A DNA stretch of 10,103 bases, taken from NCBI GenBank assembly GCA_012514915.1, contig JAAYZJ010000203.1:1-10103 (forward strand), written 5' to 3'. This stretch comes from Lentisphaerota bacterium (lineage in GTDB: Bacteria; Verrucomicrobiota; Kiritimatiellia; RFP12; JAAYLN01). Each line of letters begins with the position of its first letter. The first letter of the stretch is position 1. This document shows positions 6,640 through 10,103 of the stretch, piece by piece. Position numbers and translations under genes: made by a program. A model generated the notes under the pieces. That model made no database searches. It was given only the letters and a program-made list of their open reading frames with translations, and had not been told where the DNA came from.

Positions 6640-7080
6640 ATGCATGCAACCTGTTGCCTCGACCCCCGCCCGGCCGCGCCGGCGCTGATCCGCTGGTCGT
6701 TGGGCCTGCTCATGCTGACCAGCGGCGTGTCCAAGCTCATGAACCTCGGCGGTTTCGTCAACGGCTATCTGCAGCCCGCCTTCGAGCAGACGTTCCTGCC
6801 CGGCTGGCTGACGGCCGGCTACGGCTACGCGCTGCCGCCCATCGAGGCGGCCCTCGGGCTGCTGCTGCTGCTCGGCGTCTGCCGCACCTGCGTCCTGCTG
6901 CTGAACGGCCTGACGCTGCTCTCGCTGGCCTTCGGCCAGATCCTGCTCAAAAACCACGGCACGGTCGCCAACGTTTTCCTCTATCTGCTGATGACGGCCG
7001 CGGCCTTGTGGATGAGCGCGGAGGACCGCTGGGTGCTCGGCGGCTGCGGCTGTCGGCGGCGGACGGCCGCGGAGCTGTGA
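6640..7080 (+). CDS. DoxX/MauE-like integral membrane protein
   Basis: A 146-residue protein with about four transmembrane helices (roughly 16-33, 62-80, 82-103 and 107-125). The first helix contains RWSLGLLMLTSGVSKLMN, the R-x-x-x-G...G-x-x-K-L pattern of DoxX-like proteins. The superfamily includes the small subunit of archaeal thiosulfate:quinone oxidoreductase and the MauE redox protein; many members have no known role. Cysteines lie at both ends (Cys5-Cys6, and Cys136/Cys138 in GGCGCRRR) plus Cys81 and Cys84 in a C-x-x-C between helices. Start ATG 6640 has GGGAG (6629-6633) six bases upstream. Its stop overlaps the start of the prenyltransferase by four bases, pointing to coupled translation. 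Confidence 0.82.
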   Translation: MHATCCLDPRPAAPALIRWSLGLLMLTSGVSKLMNLGGFVNGYLQPAFEQTFLPGWLTAGYGYALPPIEAALGLLLLLGVCRTCVLLLNGLTLLSLAFGQILLKNHGTVANVFLYLLMTAAALWMSAEDRWVLGGCGCRRRTAAEL

Positions 7081-7997
7081 GACCGGCGGGCTGGCGCACC
7101 CTCGGCCTCTACTGGCGCGAGCTGCGGGCCCCCTTCCTGCCGGCATCGGGGCTGGCGGTCTGCCTGGGCGCGTCGCTGGTGAAGTACCGGACCGGCGGCT
7201 GGGACTGGCCGCTGGTCCTCGCCTGCCTGTTCGGCGTGGGCGCCCTGCATGCCGGCGCCAACGTCCTCAACGACTATGGCGACCACCGGGGCGGCAGCGA
7301 CGCCGCCAACACGACGTTTGTCCGGCCCTTCACGGGGGGCAGCCGCCTGATTCAGCAGGGGCTCCTGCGGCCGGGCGCGGTGCTGGTGTACGGGCTCGTG
7401 CTGCTGGGCATCGGCGCGGTCGCCGGCCTGTGGCTGGCCAGCCAGCGGGGCCCCGGTGTGCTGCTCTTCGCGGCGGCGGGTCTGGTCGCCGGCCTCGGCT
7501 ACAGCGTGCCGCGGTTCGGCTGGGCCGCGCTCGGCGCAGGCGAGATCGTCACCGGCCTGGCCTTCGGGCTGCTGCCGGTGGCGGGGACTTGCTATGTGCT
7601 CGGCGGCACCGTGCCGCCCGAGGCGATCCTGCTGGCGCTGCCGGTCACGGTCCTGATTGCCGCCGTGCTGTTCATCAACCAGTTCCAGGACAGCGCGGCC
7701 GACGCCGCCGTCGGCAAGCGGCACTGGGTGGTGCGGCTGGGGCGGCGGCGGTCGGCCCGCGTCTATGTCGCGCTGCTCGTCCTCTGGATGCCCCTGCTGC
7801 TGGCCGGCACCGCCTGGCGCGGCCTCCCGGGCGCGCTCGGCTGGGCGCTCGCGCCGGGAATCCTGGCGGTTCCCGCCGCCCGCCTGGCGCGGCGGCACTA
7901 CGACCACCCGGCCGAACTGGCCCCCGCCAATCGCCTGACGATCGCCCTGCACCACCTGGTCACCGCCGCCCTGTGCGCGATCCTGTTGCTGTCCTGA
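7077..7997 (+). CDS. UbiA-family prenyltransferase, MenA-like
   Basis: A 306-residue polytopic inner-membrane enzyme. The first Asp-rich motif is NVLNDYGDHRGGSD (Asn62 to Asp75) and the second is INQFQDSAADAAVGKR (Asn201, Asp205, Asp209), the two Mg-diphosphate binding sites of UbiA enzymes. The segment PFTGGSRLIQQGLL after motif I is characteristic of MenA, 1,4-dihydroxy-2-naphthoate polyprenyltransferase, which attaches the isoprenoid tail in menaquinone synthesis. Paralogues act on other aromatics, so the substrate is not certain and no other men gene is in view. I chose GTG 7077: it overlaps the DoxX stop as GTGA, homology-like sequence begins just after it, and there is no in-frame ATG nearby upstream. 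The same frame stays open far upstream only because of high GC. GGAG at 7071-7074 is unusually close to the GTG (2 bases), consistent with coupling. Confidence 0.85.
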   Translation: MRPAGWRTLGLYWRELRAPFLPASGLAVCLGASLVKYRTGGWDWPLVLACLFGVGALHAGANVLNDYGDHRGGSDAANTTFVRPFTGGSRLIQQGLLRPGAVLVYGLVLLGIGAVAGLWLASQRGPGVLLFAAAGLVAGLGYSVPRFGWAALGAGEIVTGLAFGLLPVAGTCYVLGGTVPPEAILLALPVTVLIAAVLFINQFQDSAADAAVGKRHWVVRLGRRRSARVYVALLVLWMPLLLAGTAWRGLPGALGWALAPGILAVPAARLARRHYDHPAELAPANRLTIALHHLVTAALCAILLLS

Positions 7998-8034
7998 TTC
8001 GGAACGCACGAACGCACGGACCGAGATCCGCAAT

Positions 8035-8064
8035 TTGACACGGTCTCCCAGATGTTGTTATTAT
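8035..8064 (+). promoter_or_regulatory. Promoter of the large surface protein gene
   Basis: TTGACA (8035-8040), 18 bases, then TATTAT (8059-8064) in a locally AT-rich patch. Transcription would start near 8071, leaving a leader of about 40 bases with GAAAGG (8098-8103) 8 bases before ATG 8112. The -35 and its two following bases (TTGACACG) match those of the promoters at 3040 and 3738, but this one leaves room for a normal ribosome binding site. Confidence 0.7.
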
Positions 8065-8111
8065 CGAAATGTCAATAATTGGTCTTCAGCGGCGTAAGAA
8101 AGGTTATCCCC

Positions 8112-10103
8112 ATGATGCGCATTCGTCACACCGGTCGACGCGTTACGATGGAGGTTTCACCGAGCGCCTTGCGGGGCGTTGTCGGCGGGATGCTGCTGCT
8201 GGGCTTCCTGGCGTGCCGCGCGCACGCCGACCTCCTCACCTGGAGCAACCCGGCCGGCGGCGACTTTCTCAACGCCGCCAACTGGACTCCCCCCAAGATC
8301 CCCGGAACCAACGACATCGTCGTCTTCGATCTGCCGGGCCCGTATGAAGTGACCTGGAGCGGCAACGCGACGGGCCACTCCTTCCGCGTGACGCAGGGGA
8401 CGGTCACCTGGAACTTGAACGGCAAGACGTTCGGCGTCAACCGGTACAGCACCAACAGCGTCGGCACGGTCGGCACGACCGCCGATCTGACCATCACCAA
8501 CGGCACCGTCATCCGGATGAACGCCGGCTACCTGAGCAGTTTCGCCTACTCGTTCAAGCTCAAGGGGGCGGGGACGGCGATGCGGCTGCTGGCGGGCGGC
8601 AAGTACCTGGACGCCTATTACACCGAATACGGCGCGGGGACGACCCTGCTGCTCGATGGTGCCGGCGCGGAATACAGCAACGGCGGCATGTATTCGCGCG
8701 AGTGCAAGGGAACAATCATCGTCACCAACGGCGCCTATCTCAACGGCTATGGCGGCTGGACCATCCAGACTGGAGCCGATCTCCGTTTTTCGGGTGCCGG
8801 GGAGCGGGGCTATCTCGCGATCACCAGCATGGCCCCGGGGTCGTCGCTCCGCGTCGACAACGGCGCGGGCGTCAAGACGAGGACGACCAGCAACAACCAG
8901 ACAATCGATGGCACGCTGACGCTCGACGACGGGCGCCTGTTCTTCTACTACAACGCGGGCGGCTCCCTCCTGCTGCGCGCGCCGGCCGTGCTGCAGGGGC
9001 GGGGTCAGGTCGAGTACAAGACCATCGAGCAGGCGGGGGCGGCCCTCCGGCCCGGCGGCGCCGGCGGCTACGGCACGCTCGCGATCCTCGGCGACCTGAC
9101 CAACTCCACCGGGACGGGCGTCATGGAGATCGAGATGGGCGGCGCCGGCGCCGGGGAATACGACCGCCTGACCGTCGCCGCCCGGCCGCCGGGGAGCGCC
9201 GGGCAGGCCACCTTCGGCGGCACGCTCAAGCTGACGCTGGCCGAGGGGTACACCCCGGCCGACGACGACGCCTTCGACATTCTCGACTTCGTCTCCTGCG
9301 GCGGCCCCTTCGACGCCATCGAGTTCCCCGGCGGCGCCTACTGGTTCTGGAACACGAACGACCTCTACACGACCGGCGTCATCCGCTACGAAATCCCCGC
9401 CGCCCTGCCCGCCCCCGCCGCTGTCGCGGCGTCGGACGCCGCGTATCTCAATCGGATTGTCGTCGACTGGGAGCCCGTCGTCGGCGCGACGGGGTACGAA
9501 GTCTGGCGCAGTTTAGCGAACGACTCCGCGACGGCCAACCTGCTGGCCGCGGTTGAGGAGTCCCCCTTCACGGACGTGACGCCGGTGCCGGATACAACGT
9601 ACTACTATTGGCTCAAGGCGACCAACGCCTACCTGGTCAGCGCGTTCAGCCTGTCGGACGCCGGGTCGAGCCTGAGCGACCTGCCGGTGCCGGCCGCGCC
9701 GCAGGACGTCGCGGCCGGCGACGGCGACTACATGCAGCAGGGGCGCGTTTGGATCACGTGGTCGGCGGCGGCCGACGCGATCGGCTACCAAATCTGGCGC
9801 AACGCCAGCAACGACCTGGCGACGGCCTCTCTGCTGGGGGCCTCGGCGGCCCCCGGGTTCGCCGATACGGCCGTCACGGTCGGCGTCACCAACTTCTACT
9901 GGATCCGCGGGACGAACGAGCTGTACATCGGCGCGTTCAGCCTCCCCGACAGCGGCTGGATGGCGCCGCCGGCCCCCTTCGAGATCGTCTGGTCCAACCC
10001 CGCCGGCGGCGACTACGACGATCCGGCCAACTGGACGCCGGGCTGGATCCCCGGACCGACCAACCGGGCCGTGTTCTCGATCACGCCCGAACCCTACACC
10101 GTC
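8112..10103 (+). CDS. Large exported multidomain protein with fibronectin-III-like domains, 3' end outside window
   Basis: The frame from ATG 8112 stays open to the last base, giving 664 codons of a longer gene. The start is supported by GAAAGG 8 bases upstream; ATG 8115 is an alternative. Residues 1-39 look like a signal peptide: basic MMRIRHTGRR, hydrophobic VVGGMLLLGFLA, and AHA before Asp40. The nearby FLAC makes a lipoprotein a weak alternative. Residues 44-58 hold WSNPAGGD...NW and are followed by a glycine/threonine-rich beta-strand region to about 425. Two fibronectin-III-like domains follow (about 434-520 and 525-613), recognisable by GYEVWRS/GYQIWRN and YYYWLKATN/FYWIRGTN, with matching tryptophans 97 residues apart (465 and 562). 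At residue 627 the WSNPAGGD-x(5)-NWTP module restarts, so a second block begins. No enzyme motif is seen. A cell-surface or secreted adhesive or structural role is inferred; the C-terminal anchor is out of view. Confidence 0.87.
   Translation, partial: MMRIRHTGRRVTMEVSPSALRGVVGGMLLLGFLACRAHADLLTWSNPAGGDFLNAANWTPPKIPGTNDIVVFDLPGPYEVTWSGNATGHSFRVTQGTVTWNLNGKTFGVNRYSTNSVGTVGTTADLTITNGTVIRMNAGYLSSFAYSFKLKGAGTAMRLLAGGKYLDAYYTEYGAGTTLLLDGAGAEYSNGGMYSRECKGTIIVTNGAYLNGYGGWTIQTGADLRFSGAGERGYLAITSMAPGSSLRVDNGAGVKTRTTSNNQTIDGTLTLDDGRLFFYYNAGGSLLLRAPAVLQGRGQVEYKTIEQAGAALRPGGAGGYGTLAILGDLTNSTGTGVMEIEMGGAGAGEYDRLTVAARPPGSAGQATFGGTLKLTLAEGYTPADDDAFDILDFVSCGGPFDAIEFPGGAYWFWNTNDLYTTGVIRYEIPAALPAPAAVAASDAAYLNRIVVDWEPVVGATGYEVWRSLANDSATANLLAAVEESPFTDVTPVPDTTYYYWLKATNAYLVSAFSLSDAGSSLSDLPVPAAPQDVAAGDGDYMQQGRVWITWSAAADAIGYQIWRNASNDLATASLLGASAAPGFADTAVTVGVTNFYWIRGTNELYIGAFSLPDSGWMAPPAPFEIVWSNPAGGDYDDPANWTPGWIPGPTNRAVFSITPEPYTV

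Noticed and set aside
6402..7076. Long upstream extension of the prenyltransferase frame
   Set aside because: The frame is open by GC bias but runs through the flavodoxin-fold and DoxX-like genes in another phase. The upstream translation is Arg/Pro-rich and lacks motifs; GTG 7077 is the credible start.
6981..8033. 350-codon minus-strand frame opposite the prenyltransferase
   Set aside because: Low-complexity Gln/Arg/Gly-rich translation with no recognisable domain; it is a shadow of the UbiA gene.
8069..8347. Short plus-strand frame starting MSIIGLQRRKKG right after the 8035 promoter
   Set aside because: It could be a leaderless start, but the translation becomes Arg-rich and overlaps the signal peptide and first module of the real gene at 8112, which has a proper ribosome site.
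8702..9556. 284-codon plus-strand frame inside the large surface protein gene
   Set aside because: The translation is extremely Arg-rich and is the +1 shadow of the true frame, which encodes beta-strand and fibronectin-like sequence without interruption.

Overview
This is a GC-rich, densely coded bacterial window with no rRNA, tRNA, CRISPR array or transposase gene. Two genes encode large exported proteins that share a W-x-x-x-x-N-W module near the N-terminus. One of them also carries tandem fibronectin-III-like domains. Together with a MenA-like prenyltransferase and a sugar isomerase/Gfo-Idh-MocA pair, this looks most like the PVC group (Kiritimatiellota, Verrucomicrobiota or Planctomycetota), with Kiritimatiellota my best guess. 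That placement is inference from gene style; there is no phylogenetic marker here.

Layout: (1) The left edge holds the 5' end of a minus-strand gene (1-156), probably a regulator with a coiled-coil N-terminus. (2) A plus-strand pair follows: a TIM-barrel sugar isomerase-like protein (306-1100) and a Gfo/Idh/MocA oxidoreductase (1158-2264). It looks like a small carbohydrate or polyol operon and ends at a hairpin shared with the next, convergent gene. (3) A minus-strand secreted thioredoxin-fold protein (2316-2795) is divergent from a beta-phosphoglucomutase-like HAD hydrolase (3076-3732). The 280-base gap between them holds opposing promoters and a pair of inverted REP-like palindromes (BIME-like). 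(4) A 711-residue exported repeat protein (3776-5911) is followed closely by a flavodoxin-fold quinone reductase-like enzyme (5936-6598), a DoxX-like membrane protein (6640-7080) and a MenA/UbiA-type prenyltransferase (7077-7997, overlapping by 4 bases). The last three suggest quinone or membrane redox work. (5) The right edge holds the first 664 codons of a large exported multidomain protein (8112 to beyond 10103). This frame has no stop in the window. The module at its N-terminus reappears at residues 627-656, so the protein is built of repeated blocks.

Regulation: three plus-strand promoters share the -35 sequence TTGACACG and an 18-base spacer. At two of them the predicted transcription start falls on or beside the ATG and no Shine-Dalgarno is present, which suggests leaderless mRNAs. 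The other genes mostly have clear GGAG- or AAAGG-type ribosome binding sites, and these fix the starts chosen here.
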